From NCBI GenBank assembly GCA_943787925.1, contig CALSOH010000004.1, positions 1 to 58,474 on the forward strand: 58,474 nt of DNA. Direction: 5' to 3'. Below the pieces are notes generated by a model, which saw only the letters and a program-made list of their open reading frames with translations, was not told the origin of the DNA and made no database searches. Shown one piece after another: positions 51,349 to 58,474 of the stretch. This DNA is from TMED14 sp003507115. Its GTDB lineage: Bacteria; Bacteroidota; Bacteroidia; Flavobacteriales; Schleiferiaceae. Each line of letters begins with the position of its first letter. Position 1 is the stretch's first letter. The position numbers were made by a program, and so were the translations under genes.

Positions 51349-52093
51349 TCCGAAGACCGCCTATGTTCTGCATTTGGCGGATGATGCCTTGATTTTGGGT
51401 CAACGCCTATCGGCGTGGTGCGGTCATGGACCTATTTTGGAACAAGACATTGCGTTGACCAACATTGCCCTGGACCTCGTTGGTCTCGCCCGTCAGTATT
51501 ACGGTTATGCGGCAGAGCTTATCGGAGAGGGATGCACCGAAAATGACCTGGCCTACTTACGGGACAGTCGGGCCTTTATGAATCACTTGATTTGTGAACA
51601 TCCCAACGGGCATTGGGGCGACACGCTCGCGCGGCAATTCTACTTTGATACGTTTCATTTTTTCCAACTGGAAGCCCTGGCCCAAAGTTCGGATGAGCGC
51701 CTGCGCCACATTGCCGCGAAAGCCATCAAAGAAACGTCCTACCACGCGCAATATTCGGCGGAATGGATTATCCGCCTCGGCGATGGCACGGAGGAAAGCC
51801 ATGCCAAGATCGCGCAAAGCCTCGCGCATTACGCGCCCTTTGCGCACGAGTTTTTTGTTCCCGCCCCGGTAGATCAAGATGCGCATAAGATGGGCCTTGG
51901 GCCGGATGTTTCTAGCCTTTTGCCCGCCTGGAAGGAAAAAGTAGAGAGCATACTTACGTTGGCCACACTGCCCGCCATCGACCTAGGCTTTGCCAAAAAA
52001 GGAGGAAAAGACGGGGTGCATTCTGAACACCACGGGTATATCCTCGCCGAAATGCAATCGCTGGCGCGGGCCTATCCCGACGCCACATGGTGA
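51329..52093 (+). CDS. paaC: Phenylacetyl-CoA 1,2-epoxidase structural subunit C
   Basis: A 254-residue ferritin-fold partner of PaaA, without a diiron site of its own. The start ATG 51329 lies inside paaB (20-bp overlap) and gives MKWDTCDPKTAYVLHLADD, then the typical LILGQRLSAWCGHGPILEQDIALTNIALDL and FHFFQLEALAQSSDERL. Longer readings further into paaB have no support. Ends with a 7-bp overlap with paaD. Confidence 0.93.
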   Translation: MKWDTCDPKTAYVLHLADDALILGQRLSAWCGHGPILEQDIALTNIALDLVGLARQYYGYAAELIGEGCTENDLAYLRDSRAFMNHLICEHPNGHWGDTLARQFYFDTFHFFQLEALAQSSDERLRHIAAKAIKETSYHAQYSAEWIIRLGDGTEESHAKIAQSLAHYAPFAHEFFVPAPVDQDAHKMGLGPDVSSLLPAWKEKVESILTLATLPAIDLGFAKKGGKDGVHSEHHGYILAEMQSLARAYPDATW

Positions 52094-52569
52094 CTCTCGA
52101 AAGAATCAAAGAACACTTGGCCCTCGTGATGGACCCCGAGGTGCCCGTTTTATCCATCGTGGATTTGGGCTTGGTACGCTCTATCGAGGTAAAGGAAGCG
52201 ATCATTACTCTTGGCATTGCCCCCACCTATACGGGTTGTCCGGCCATGGATGTAATCCACGACCGGGTCCGCGAGGCGCTTTCCGTGTTTGAGGCGCCCG
52301 TAAAAATTGAAGTCGTCCTTCATCCTCCCTGGACAACGGATTGGATGTCGGAGGCGGGAAAAAAGAAGTTGGAAGCGTATGGGATTGCGCCACCTGTGGG
52401 CAAGGCGGCCGACAAACGCAGTCTTTGGGGTCCAAGCGCAGCGGTGCGCTGCCCCCGCTGTAAGAGTGAGGATACGGCCCTGGTATCCCTTTTTGGATCC
52501 ACCGCATGCAAATCACTCTACCAATGCCAAGGCTGCAACGAACCCTTTGATTATTTCAAATGTTTCTGA
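52087..52569 (+). CDS. paaD: PaaD, iron-sulfur assembly-type subunit of phenylacetyl-CoA epoxidase
   Basis: A 160-residue protein: an N-terminal MIP18/DUF59 domain (MDPEVPVLSIVDLGLVRSIEV, TYTGCPAMDVI with its conserved Cys) and a C-terminal zinc-ribbon-like part with CPRCKSEDTALVS and STACKSLYQCQGCNEPFDYFKC. PaaD is thought to help mature the Fe-S cluster of PaaE. A hairpin follows 25 bp downstream, so paaABCD looks like a unit of its own. Confidence 0.95.
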   Translation: MVTLERIKEHLALVMDPEVPVLSIVDLGLVRSIEVKEAIITLGIAPTYTGCPAMDVIHDRVREALSVFEAPVKIEVVLHPPWTTDWMSEAGKKKLEAYGIAPPVGKAADKRSLWGPSAAVRCPRCKSEDTALVSLFGSTACKSLYQCQGCNEPFDYFKCF

Positions 52570-52593
52570 GTTTGGGCGGCCGAGCCAAAAAAA

Positions 52594-52616
52594 AGACCTC
52601 CGGCTCGCGGAGGTCT
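52594..52616. terminator. Hairpin after paaABCD
   Basis: An 8-bp stem (agacctcc / ggaggtct) with loop ggctcgc. It is preceded by a run of eight A and not followed by a T-run on the plus strand, so it resembles a terminator more for the minus strand; it may still end paaABCD or work in both directions. Confidence 0.6.
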
Positions 52617-52636
52617 GAATTGGTTGGTTTGATTTG

Positions 52637-52739
52637 GTGTGAGGCCCTGAGGCAAGACAAATGTGAAACAAAATTAACAATGTGGTCTCAAAATTGTGAG
52701 AATTTGTGAAACACGTATATTGTCACGTATTTTCACAAA
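52637..52739. promoter_or_regulatory. Operator-like cluster upstream of the propeller/winged-helix gene
   Basis: An AT-rich stretch with repeated TGTGA words at about 52638, 52662, 52695 and 52705; the last two are 10 bp apart, one helical turn. The last is the left half of a 37-bp palindrome, tttgtgaaacacgt (52703-52716) and acgtattttcacaaa (52725-52739), which ends three bases before the ATG. Binding here would block transcription of the gene at 52742, pointing to autoregulation by its winged-helix domain; this is inference. Confidence 0.5.
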
Positions 52740-52741
52740 CT

Positions 52742-54139
52742 ATGCGTGATGCTCATTTTGTATTCATTTACACTGCCTTAGGCCTATTGGTAGGGGCTAA
52801 CACCTTACGCGCTCAAGAAAGTTTATGGCACGCCGAGGAGAATGGAAAAGTATACACAGTTGAGGAAAACCAGATTATTCAATACGATTTTGAACGGGGC
52901 AAAAAACTCATTTTAAGGCAATCCCTGTGGGTTGTCATGGACAGTTTTGCCACCGTATCTCCCCTGGACGCGCTTCATAAACTGGGCGATCCGTATGTTT
53001 TTCATCTCGACGATAGTCTGATTATAAGCTTTTCTGGAAGCGGTGTCGTCTTTGGGGTTGGCGCTCAACAACTCCCAAAGCGAGTAGATCAAACCTACTA
53101 CAGTGGGTATAACTATGCTAGTTTACGTGCTTACTATGATGAGACGCTCTACAGTTTTGGCGGCTCAGGATTTTGGGATCGTAACCACAACATGATCTTC
53201 TTTGATGGGGAATTGAAGGAGTGGGAGCGGACGACGTCTTTCACCAATTTGCCGGACGATTATTCTATGCTTTGGGTCGCCGAGAAGGAGCCCGGCCTCT
53301 ATGTCACGTGCTCCTTGCCTGACCCCATATTGACCCCCGGGCAAGAACATCGACTTGTTTATGAGTTTGATTTCCCCAAAAAGAACAGCCGCTTTTTGGG
53401 CCACCTCCCATTCGACCTCGACAAAGTCCCTCATGAATATACCTTCATAGGGTACATAGGCGGTTATTTCCTATTAGAAATAGATAAACGGCTCTACATC
53501 GGTGACGCAGCAAAAAACACCATGTACATTGTCGAGGACATTATATCGGGTACAGGCTCTTACAATGGGTACGAAGGAGTGTTCATAGCAGGCGAAAAAG
53601 TGGTCATCGTGAGGTCTGCAAGCACCTTGTCAAATCCCAGTGTTCGTGTAACCCAACTCACCATGGAAGAGCTTTTGTCAAAATCCACGGACACAGGATT
53701 GCCTGTGTATACGTCTCGAACAACATTCTTCTTTGAGAAATATACAGCGGAGTTCGTCGCAATCTTTGTGGCCATCGCATTACTCATCGCTTTTTTGGTC
53801 CGCTACAATTTGTCACAACCGGGTCAGGAGAAGCAATTTGTTCTGTCTTTGAATGACGGGGAAAGGCGATTAATACGCTTTTTGATTCTGCTGCCTCCGC
53901 GTCAAACGGCCACTATCCTGGATATCGATTCCATTCTAAACACCGAAGATAAATCCTGGGAAAACCAACGAAAAATCCGAAGTAAGTCCATCCAGACGGT
54001 CAACCAGAAAGCCCAAGACATATTGGGATATCTTGATTTCGTTCAGCGCATCCCCAACCCAGAAGACAAAAGGGAAAGGACCTATCGAATATCCCCTGAA
54101 TATCTGACTGTCGCATCTAGCTTGCTTCGCTATATTTAA
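52742..54139 (+). CDS. Membrane sensor with propeller-like periplasmic part and winged-helix-like cytoplasmic part
   Basis: A 465-residue protein not matched to a named gene. From ATG 52742: signal peptide to about residue 22 (ending LRAQ), a large beta-rich periplasmic part (about 25-340; repeated Y/W/D-rich strands such as YSFGGSGFWDRNHNMIFFDG, compatible with a beta-propeller), a membrane helix near 345-370 (FVAIFVAIALLIAFLV), and a cytoplasmic end with LNDGERRLIRFLIL, ENQRKIRSKSIQTVNQKAQ and RIPNPEDKRERTYRISPEY, a winged-helix-like pattern seen in Bacteroidota membrane regulators. Base composition is more AT-rich than the flanking paa genes, suggesting a separate origin. It may sense a ligand and control the cluster or itself. 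Confidence 0.7.
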   Translation: MRDAHFVFIYTALGLLVGANTLRAQESLWHAEENGKVYTVEENQIIQYDFERGKKLILRQSLWVVMDSFATVSPLDALHKLGDPYVFHLDDSLIISFSGSGVVFGVGAQQLPKRVDQTYYSGYNYASLRAYYDETLYSFGGSGFWDRNHNMIFFDGELKEWERTTSFTNLPDDYSMLWVAEKEPGLYVTCSLPDPILTPGQEHRLVYEFDFPKKNSRFLGHLPFDLDKVPHEYTFIGYIGGYFLLEIDKRLYIGDAAKNTMYIVEDIISGTGSYNGYEGVFIAGEKVVIVRSASTLSNPSVRVTQLTMEELLSKSTDTGLPVYTSRTTFFFEKYTAEFVAIFVAIALLIAFLVRYNLSQPGQEKQFVLSLNDGERRLIRFLILLPPRQTATILDIDSILNTEDKSWENQRKIRSKSIQTVNQKAQDILGYLDFVQRIPNPEDKRERTYRISPEYLTVASSLLRYI

Positions 54140-54151
54140 TGCTACCGCATC

Positions 54152-54928
54152 ATGAGTACACTTGACCAACACATTAAACAAGGCGTGTGCCTGTTGACCC
54201 TCCAGCGGCCAGATAAATACAATGCCTTCAACCGTGAGTTGTCGATGGAGTTGCAGTCCGCTCTTTCTTCTGCTCATAGTAACGAAGATGTTCGTGCCAT
54301 CGTGCTGACTGGAGCAGGAAAGGCCTTTTGTAGCGGCCAAGACCTGGGCGAGGCTATAGATCCGCAAGGGGTGGGCCTAGACAGAATCTTGTCAGAACAC
54401 TACAATCCGTTGGTCCGCCTCATGCGCTCCGTGATGAAGCCTATTGTTGTGGCCGTGAATGGCGTCGCCGCCGGGGCGGGGGCGAATTTGGCCCTCACGG
54501 GGGACATCGTTTTGGCCAGCGAACACGCCACCTTCATTCAAGCATTCGCCAACATTGGCCTCGTGCCAGATACAGGCGGAACCTGGACGTTGCCCCGCCT
54601 TGTGGGGCCTGGGCGCGCATCCGCATGGATGATGTTGGGAGATAAGATTTCGGCCCAGGAAGCGCAACAAGCCGGGATGATCTATCGGGTCTGTCCGGCT
54701 GACCGCCTACAAGATGAAGCGATGCAAATCGCACTGCGCTTAGCACAAGCGCCCACCAAAGCCTTCGCGCTCACGAAACAGGCGCTGAACGCTTCGGTCT
54801 TTGCTGGACTCGATGCCCAGCTCGAGCTGGAAAGAGAACTTCAAAATCAAGCAGGCGCAAGCCATGATTTTGCGGAAGGCGTCCAAGCCTTTTTAGAAAA
54901 ACGCCGCCCAGTTTTTACAGGAAAATAA
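54152..54928 (+). CDS. paaG: 1,2-epoxyphenylacetyl-CoA isomerase
   Basis: A 258-residue crotonase-fold enzyme that converts the ring epoxide to oxepin-CoA. Marks: LQRPDKYNAFNRELSMEL, AFCSGQDLGEAI (near 68), GVAAGAGANLALTGDIVLAS (near 108), NIGLVPDTGGTWTLPRLVG (near 132) and the end FALTKQALNAS ... QAGASHDFAEGVQAFLEKRRP, which is the PaaG form. It begins 12 bp after the sensor gene and lies 49 bp ahead of paaH. Confidence 0.9.
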   Translation: MSTLDQHIKQGVCLLTLQRPDKYNAFNRELSMELQSALSSAHSNEDVRAIVLTGAGKAFCSGQDLGEAIDPQGVGLDRILSEHYNPLVRLMRSVMKPIVVAVNGVAAGAGANLALTGDIVLASEHATFIQAFANIGLVPDTGGTWTLPRLVGPGRASAWMMLGDKISAQEAQQAGMIYRVCPADRLQDEAMQIALRLAQAPTKAFALTKQALNASVFAGLDAQLELERELQNQAGASHDFAEGVQAFLEKRRPVFTGK

Positions 54929-54977
54929 CGATCTGTTCGGAAACACGACCTTTGTCCCATTCTTTGACCCTTTATAT

Positions 54978-56147
54978 ATGCCTCCTTCCCTAATTAAAAA
55001 TGCCACGGTTGTCGGGGCTGGAGCGATGGGCTCTGGCATCGCTCAGGTTTTGGCTCAAGCGGGCATTCAAGTGTGCCTCTATGACACCAAGGAAGAAGCA
55101 CTGGATCGATCCATGGTCAAAATGCGAAGCGCCTTGGACCGCGGGGTGGAAAAGGGGCGCTTAACACGTGAAGAGCGTGAGGGCATACTAAGTCGAATTC
55201 GGCCAATTATTTATCTCCGCGAAGCGGCAGAGTCTGATTTGGTCATCGAAGCCATTTACGAAAACCTGGAGGCTAAGCGTTCTGTTTTCCGGATCTTAGA
55301 CGATGTCGTTCGTCCCGATTGTATTCTGGCGACCAATACTTCTTCGCTGAGCATCGCTGCAATCTCTTCGGGAGTTGCCCATCCCGAGCGCCTAATTGGC
55401 CTTCATTTTTTCAACCCCGCCCCGTTGATGCCGCTGGTCGAAATTGTTCCCAGCCTTGCCACGGATTCCGCCGTGGTGGAGCGCTGCGTCTTGGAAGTTC
55501 AACGCTGGGGGAAAACAGGGGTGGTCGCCAAAGACACTCCGGGGTTCATTGTCAACCGGGTGGCGCGGCCCTACTATGCCGAAGCATTGAACATCCTGGA
55601 AGAAGGCCTAGCCGACGTGCCGACCATCGATTGGGCCATGACCCAGGTAGGCGGATTTCGCATGGGTCCCTTCGCATTGATGGATTTGATTGGCCACGAT
55701 ATCAACTATACCGTGACCGAAACCGTGTGGACCCAATTTTACTATGACCCCCGCTTCCGTCCCAACCTCACGCAAAAGCGCCTGATGGAAGCTGGATGGC
55801 TGGGCCGAAAAACTGGACGCGGCTTTTACGACTACCACGAAGGCGCCAAGGCCTTGGGGGCGATCGAGGACCCAGAGTTGGGTCAAAAAATACTCGAGCG
55901 AATCCTCTCCTTGCTCATCAACGAAGCAGCGGATGCCGTGTACCGCCAAGTGGCCTCTCCCGCGGACCTTGAAATTGCCATGACGCAAGGCGTCAATTAT
56001 CCGAAGGGGCTCTTGGCTTGGGGCTCGGAATGGGGCTTTGACAAAGCGCTTCAAACGCTAGAGGCCTTGCATGTTCGAACGGGCGACCCCCGCTACCGGA
56101 CCTGCCCGTTATTACGCGATTGGGCTGTCCAACTTCCCACCTTTTAA
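54978..56147 (+). CDS. paaH: 3-hydroxyadipyl-CoA dehydrogenase
   Basis: A 389-residue NAD-dependent 3-hydroxyacyl-CoA dehydrogenase of the lower phenylacetate pathway. Rossmann motif ATVVGAGAMGSGIAQVLAQAG at residue 8 (split), NTSSLSIAAISSG near 125, the catalytic His in GLHFFNPAPLMPLVE near 150, and DTPGFIVNRVARPYYAEAL near 195; a second C-terminal dimerisation domain starts near 295. Name given from context with paaG, paaI and paaJ. Confidence 0.9.
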   Translation: MPPSLIKNATVVGAGAMGSGIAQVLAQAGIQVCLYDTKEEALDRSMVKMRSALDRGVEKGRLTREEREGILSRIRPIIYLREAAESDLVIEAIYENLEAKRSVFRILDDVVRPDCILATNTSSLSIAAISSGVAHPERLIGLHFFNPAPLMPLVEIVPSLATDSAVVERCVLEVQRWGKTGVVAKDTPGFIVNRVARPYYAEALNILEEGLADVPTIDWAMTQVGGFRMGPFALMDLIGHDINYTVTETVWTQFYYDPRFRPNLTQKRLMEAGWLGRKTGRGFYDYHEGAKALGAIEDPELGQKILERILSLLINEAADAVYRQVASPADLEIAMTQGVNYPKGLLAWGSEWGFDKALQTLEALHVRTGDPRYRTCPLLRDWAVQLPTF

Positions 56148-56155
56148 TCTCAAAA

Positions 56156-56650
56156 ATGTCAGCACCCACGTTTGAACATGCCATCCACCGCGTTCGGTCT
56201 TGGTCCCACGAAGAATACGGTCTCAACCTCGCTGCCTTCATGGATGAGCAGCCGGCACTATTCGGCTTCCTACTCAATTTGTCCGAAGAATTCGAGGATG
56301 ATGAACATGAGCAACTAGTCCGTTCTGCCTTGCTCTTGCGGGAAGGTTTTCGATTGGCCGCTTTGCGCGTTCTTCCAATAAGCAACCTCATAATTGAAGA
56401 CGTCACCACCGGCGTCGTAGAAGCGTTTGAATCACTTGAAGCCGAGGAGGTCCTCGACCTCGATCGCGTGGTCGCTATATCCCGTAGTCCATATGTTTTC
56501 GCGGAAGTCCGCAATTTCTTGCACCAAGAACTCCGCAAAGGAATTCCCGATACGCAGCTCCAACAGCACAACCTCATGATTGTCGTCGATATCCTGATCG
56601 GGTGTTATGAGGAAGCAATCGAAATTCCGGATGGCCCAAAGGCATCGTAA
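56156..56650 (+). CDS. Acidic helical protein of unknown function in the paa cluster
   Basis: A 164-residue soluble protein that I do not recognise. From ATG 56156 (MSAPTFEHAIHRVRSWSHEEYG) it is predicted all-helical, with acidic stretches EEFEDDEHEQL near residue 40 and FESLEAEEVLDLDRV near 85, no cysteines in clusters and no membrane segment. It sits between paaH (8-bp gap) and paaI (10-bp gap), so it is co-transcribed with the pathway. It may be a regulator-like or complex-stabilising protein; nothing supports a specific function. Confidence 0.7.
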   Translation: MSAPTFEHAIHRVRSWSHEEYGLNLAAFMDEQPALFGFLLNLSEEFEDDEHEQLVRSALLLREGFRLAALRVLPISNLIIEDVTTGVVEAFESLEAEEVLDLDRVVAISRSPYVFAEVRNFLHQELRKGIPDTQLQQHNLMIVVDILIGCYEEAIEIPDGPKAS

Positions 56651-56660
56651 CTTTCTACCC

Positions 56661-57074
56661 ATGAGCCCCTTGTCTCCCGATCAAATTGTTCAAAAAATGA
56701 TGGACCACGACGCCTTCAGTCAATGGCTGGGCATCGAAGTACAACATTTTGGGCCAGGGACCTGTACGATTGGAATGACCGTGCGCGAAGAGATGGTCAA
56801 TGGATTTTTTGTCGCTCATGGGGGCATCACTTTTAGTTTGGCGGACAGTGCATTTGCCTTTGCGAGCAACAGCCGCGGGCTGCATGCGGTTAGCATTGAG
56901 ACCTCCATTTCACATACTCGCCCCGTATTCCCGGGAGACATATTGGAGGCTAAAGCCACCGAACTCCAAAACGGCAAAACGATCGCCCGGTACGAGGTCA
57001 CCGTGACCTGCGGCAAAAATGTGGTCGCCCTCTTTAAAGGCACTGTATTCAAAAAAGACACCCTATGGACCTAA
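56661..57074 (+). CDS. paaI: Hydroxyphenylacetyl-CoA thioesterase
   Basis: A 137-residue hot-dog-fold thioesterase from ATG 56661 (MSPLSPDQIVQKMMDHDAFSQWLG). The typical PaaI mark NGFFVAHGGITFSLADSAFAFASNS near residue 50 includes the catalytic Asp, and SIETSISHTRPVFPGD near 82 is the second mark. PaaI removes dead-end hydroxylated CoA thioesters. It overlaps paaJ by 10 bp. Confidence 0.92.
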   Translation: MSPLSPDQIVQKMMDHDAFSQWLGIEVQHFGPGTCTIGMTVREEMVNGFFVAHGGITFSLADSAFAFASNSRGLHAVSIETSISHTRPVFPGDILEAKATELQNGKTIARYEVTVTCGKNVVALFKGTVFKKDTLWT

Positions 57075-58273
57075 GCTCCTACCTCGTTGATGGCGTTCGC
57101 AGCCCGATTGGCTCCTTTGGCGGAGGTCTGCGCGATGTTCGCGCCGACGACTTGGCGGCCCACAGCCTACGCGCCCTCATGGCCCGCCATTCTTCCTTAG
57201 ATCCCACGGCGATTGCCGATGTGATTCTCGGATGCGCCAACCAAGCGGGGGAGGACAATCGAAACATTGCGCGCATGGCCACCTTGCTTGCAGGCCTGCC
57301 TCCTTCGGTTCCGGGAGAAACGGTCAACCGCCTATGTGCCTCCGGCCTCAGCGCGGTGCATCAAGCAAGCCGGGCCATTGCACACGGGGATGGCCATGTA
57401 TTTGTTGCCGGCGGGGTAGAGCATATGACCCGCGCGCCCTATGTCATGAGCAAATCCAGCCGTCCATACGGCACGGATAGCGCCCTTTATGACTCGTCCT
57501 TTGGCTGGCGCTTTGTCAATCCTGCCATGGCGGAGGCCTATGGAGTGGAAGCCATGGGTGAAACGGCTGAAAATCTTGTCGAGCAATATGGCATCCGCCG
57601 GGAAGACCAAGACGCTTTCGCGCATTGGAGCCAGCAAAAGACCGCCGCGGCGAGGGAAGCGGGAAGATTGGCCGAAGAAATCGCCCCCATCTTCATTTCT
57701 CAACGAAAAGGCCCAGATTTGGTCGTGGAACACGACGAATTCCCCAAGCCCCAAACGACCTTAGAGGGACTGGCTGGACTCCGCTCCGCCTTCCGCACCC
57801 CCGGAACTGTGACCGCCGGAAATGCCAGCGGGATCAACGATGGAAGTGCCGCACTTCTTGTTGCGAGCGGCGAGGGCCTCAAATCTCATGGCCTCACCCC
57901 TTTGGCCCGAATCGTCGCCGGGGGCGTGGCCGGTGTCGAGCCCCGAATTATGGGGATTGGCCCCGTCCCAGCGAGCGAAATCGCCCTGGCCAAAGCCGGC
58001 CTGCAACTCGACGACATGGATGTCATTGAACTCAACGAAGCCTTCGCAGCGCAATCCTTGGCCTGTACGCGGGCCATGGGCCTCGACGACCGGGACGACC
58101 GCATCAATCCAAACGGCGGCGCCATCGCCCTTGGTCACCCCTTGGGTATGACCGGCGCGCGCATTGCTTTGGCCGCTGCGCGAGAATTGCACCGCCGAAA
58201 AGGCCGCTACGCCCTGGTGACCATGTGCATCGGCGTGGGCCAAGGCTATGCCCTGATCCTTGAACGCACCTAA
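57065..58273 (+). CDS. paaJ: Beta-ketoadipyl-CoA/3-oxo-5,6-dehydrosuberyl-CoA thiolase
   Basis: A 402-residue thiolase that ends the pathway with acetyl-CoA and succinyl-CoA. Marks: VDGVRSPIGSFGGGL, the acyl-accepting Cys in TVNRLCASGLSAVHQA near residue 90, ELNEAFAAQSLA near 325, NPNGGAIALGHPLGMTGAR with the catalytic His near 355, and the second Cys in LVTMCIGVGQGYALILE near 385. Normal length. Confidence 0.93.
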   Translation: MDLSSYLVDGVRSPIGSFGGGLRDVRADDLAAHSLRALMARHSSLDPTAIADVILGCANQAGEDNRNIARMATLLAGLPPSVPGETVNRLCASGLSAVHQASRAIAHGDGHVFVAGGVEHMTRAPYVMSKSSRPYGTDSALYDSSFGWRFVNPAMAEAYGVEAMGETAENLVEQYGIRREDQDAFAHWSQQKTAAAREAGRLAEEIAPIFISQRKGPDLVVEHDEFPKPQTTLEGLAGLRSAFRTPGTVTAGNASGINDGSAALLVASGEGLKSHGLTPLARIVAGGVAGVEPRIMGIGPVPASEIALAKAGLQLDDMDVIELNEAFAAQSLACTRAMGLDDRDDRINPNGGAIALGHPLGMTGARIALAAARELHRRKGRYALVTMCIGVGQGYALILERT

Positions 58274-58274
58274 C

Positions 58275-58474
58275 ATGTTTTTCGAATTTAACGGGCTCCG
58301 ACCCATCGTCCACCCCTCGGCCTTTGTTCATCCGCAGGCCAATGTTACGGGAGATGTGTGGATTGGCGCCGATGTATACATTGGCCCAGGAGCGGTCCTT
58401 CGGGGGGACTGGGGGCGAATCACCATTGAAGCCGGAGCCAACGTTCAGGAAAACTGTATTGTCCATGTCTTTCC
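58275..58474 (+). CDS. paaY: PaaY-like gamma-carbonic anhydrase family protein (truncated by the window end)
   Basis: Only the first 66 residues are present: MFFEFNGLRPIVHPSAFVHP, then left-handed beta-helix turns (ANVTGDVWIGADVYIGPGAVLRGDWG). This is the start of PaaY, a hexapeptide-repeat thioesterase-type protein found with paa genes. Start ATG lies 1 bp after the paaJ stop, so it belongs to the same operon, which continues beyond the window. Confidence 0.85.
   Translation, partial: MFFEFNGLRPIVHPSAFVHPQANVTGDVWIGADVYIGPGAVLRGDWGRITIEAGANVQENCIVHVF

Noticed and set aside
52703..52739. Possible CRP site because of TGTGA and TCACA words.
   Set aside because: Spacing between the half-sites is far longer than the 6 bp of a CRP site; treated as an operator of another protein.

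Overview
The window is a gene-dense chromosomal segment from a member of the Bacteroidota, most likely a Flavobacteriales-type lineage with fairly high GC. The evidence is a PorW/SprE-type lipoprotein of the type IX secretion/gliding apparatus next to a bactofilin and the ATP synthase genes, a probable IPExxxVDY-family gene between rnc and pyk, and recurrent -7 promoter elements of the TAnnTTTG type. I see no phage, integrase, transposase or CRISPR array.

Layout. 0-6 kb: a TonB-dependent receptor, two tandem TIGR02206/TMEM164-like membrane proteins, an enoyl-CoA hydratase and a methyltransferase. 5.6-5.9 kb: a repeat element between two convergent genes. 5.9-19.6 kb: an NtrY-like histidine kinase, the ATP synthase cluster atpB-E-F-H-A-G with two small assembly-type genes, bactofilin and porW, then a degenerate M23 protein, a GH3-family protein, rnhA and purN. 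19.7-33 kb: housekeeping genes (acpP-fabF-rnc-IPExxxVDY-pyk, pheS, two small lipoproteins, cvpA, pgk, holB, a methyltransferase, mnmG, ybeY, rpiB). Two perfect matches to the chromosomal parS consensus flank mnmG, and an AT-rich gene-free stretch with a perfect DnaA box follows rpiB. This part probably lies close to the replication origin. 33-37.8 kb: an ALDH7-type aldehyde dehydrogenase, a receiver/AraC regulator, tRNA-Cys, folB and gltX. The last three protein genes except the dehydrogenase carry six single-base frame shifts, all of the same sign, within about 2 kb. 37.8-48.8 kb: lysS, a MutS2-like ATPase, a DUF819 transporter, an M28 peptidase, a second inverted copy of the repeat element, a double ABC ATPase, a serine hydrolase, lipB and a GNAT protein. 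48.8-58.5 kb: an aerobic phenylacetate degradation cluster (paaE divergent from paaABCD; then paaG, paaH, an unknown gene, paaI, paaJ and a truncated paaY).

Most notable observations. (1) The convergent-junction repeat: two copies 39 kb apart in opposite orientation, each filling a gap from one stop codon to the facing stop codon, with arrays of an octamer that puts stop codons into all reading frames. (2) The parS pair and possible oriC. (3) The cluster of one-sign frame shifts. (4) A membrane protein with a periplasmic propeller-like domain and a cytoplasmic winged-helix-like domain, inserted in the paa cluster behind an operator-like palindrome. (5) A 117-bp imperfect inverted repeat at the 3' end of tRNA-Cys.

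All calls are from reading the sequence; no database search was run. Names rest on recognised motifs, length and gene context.
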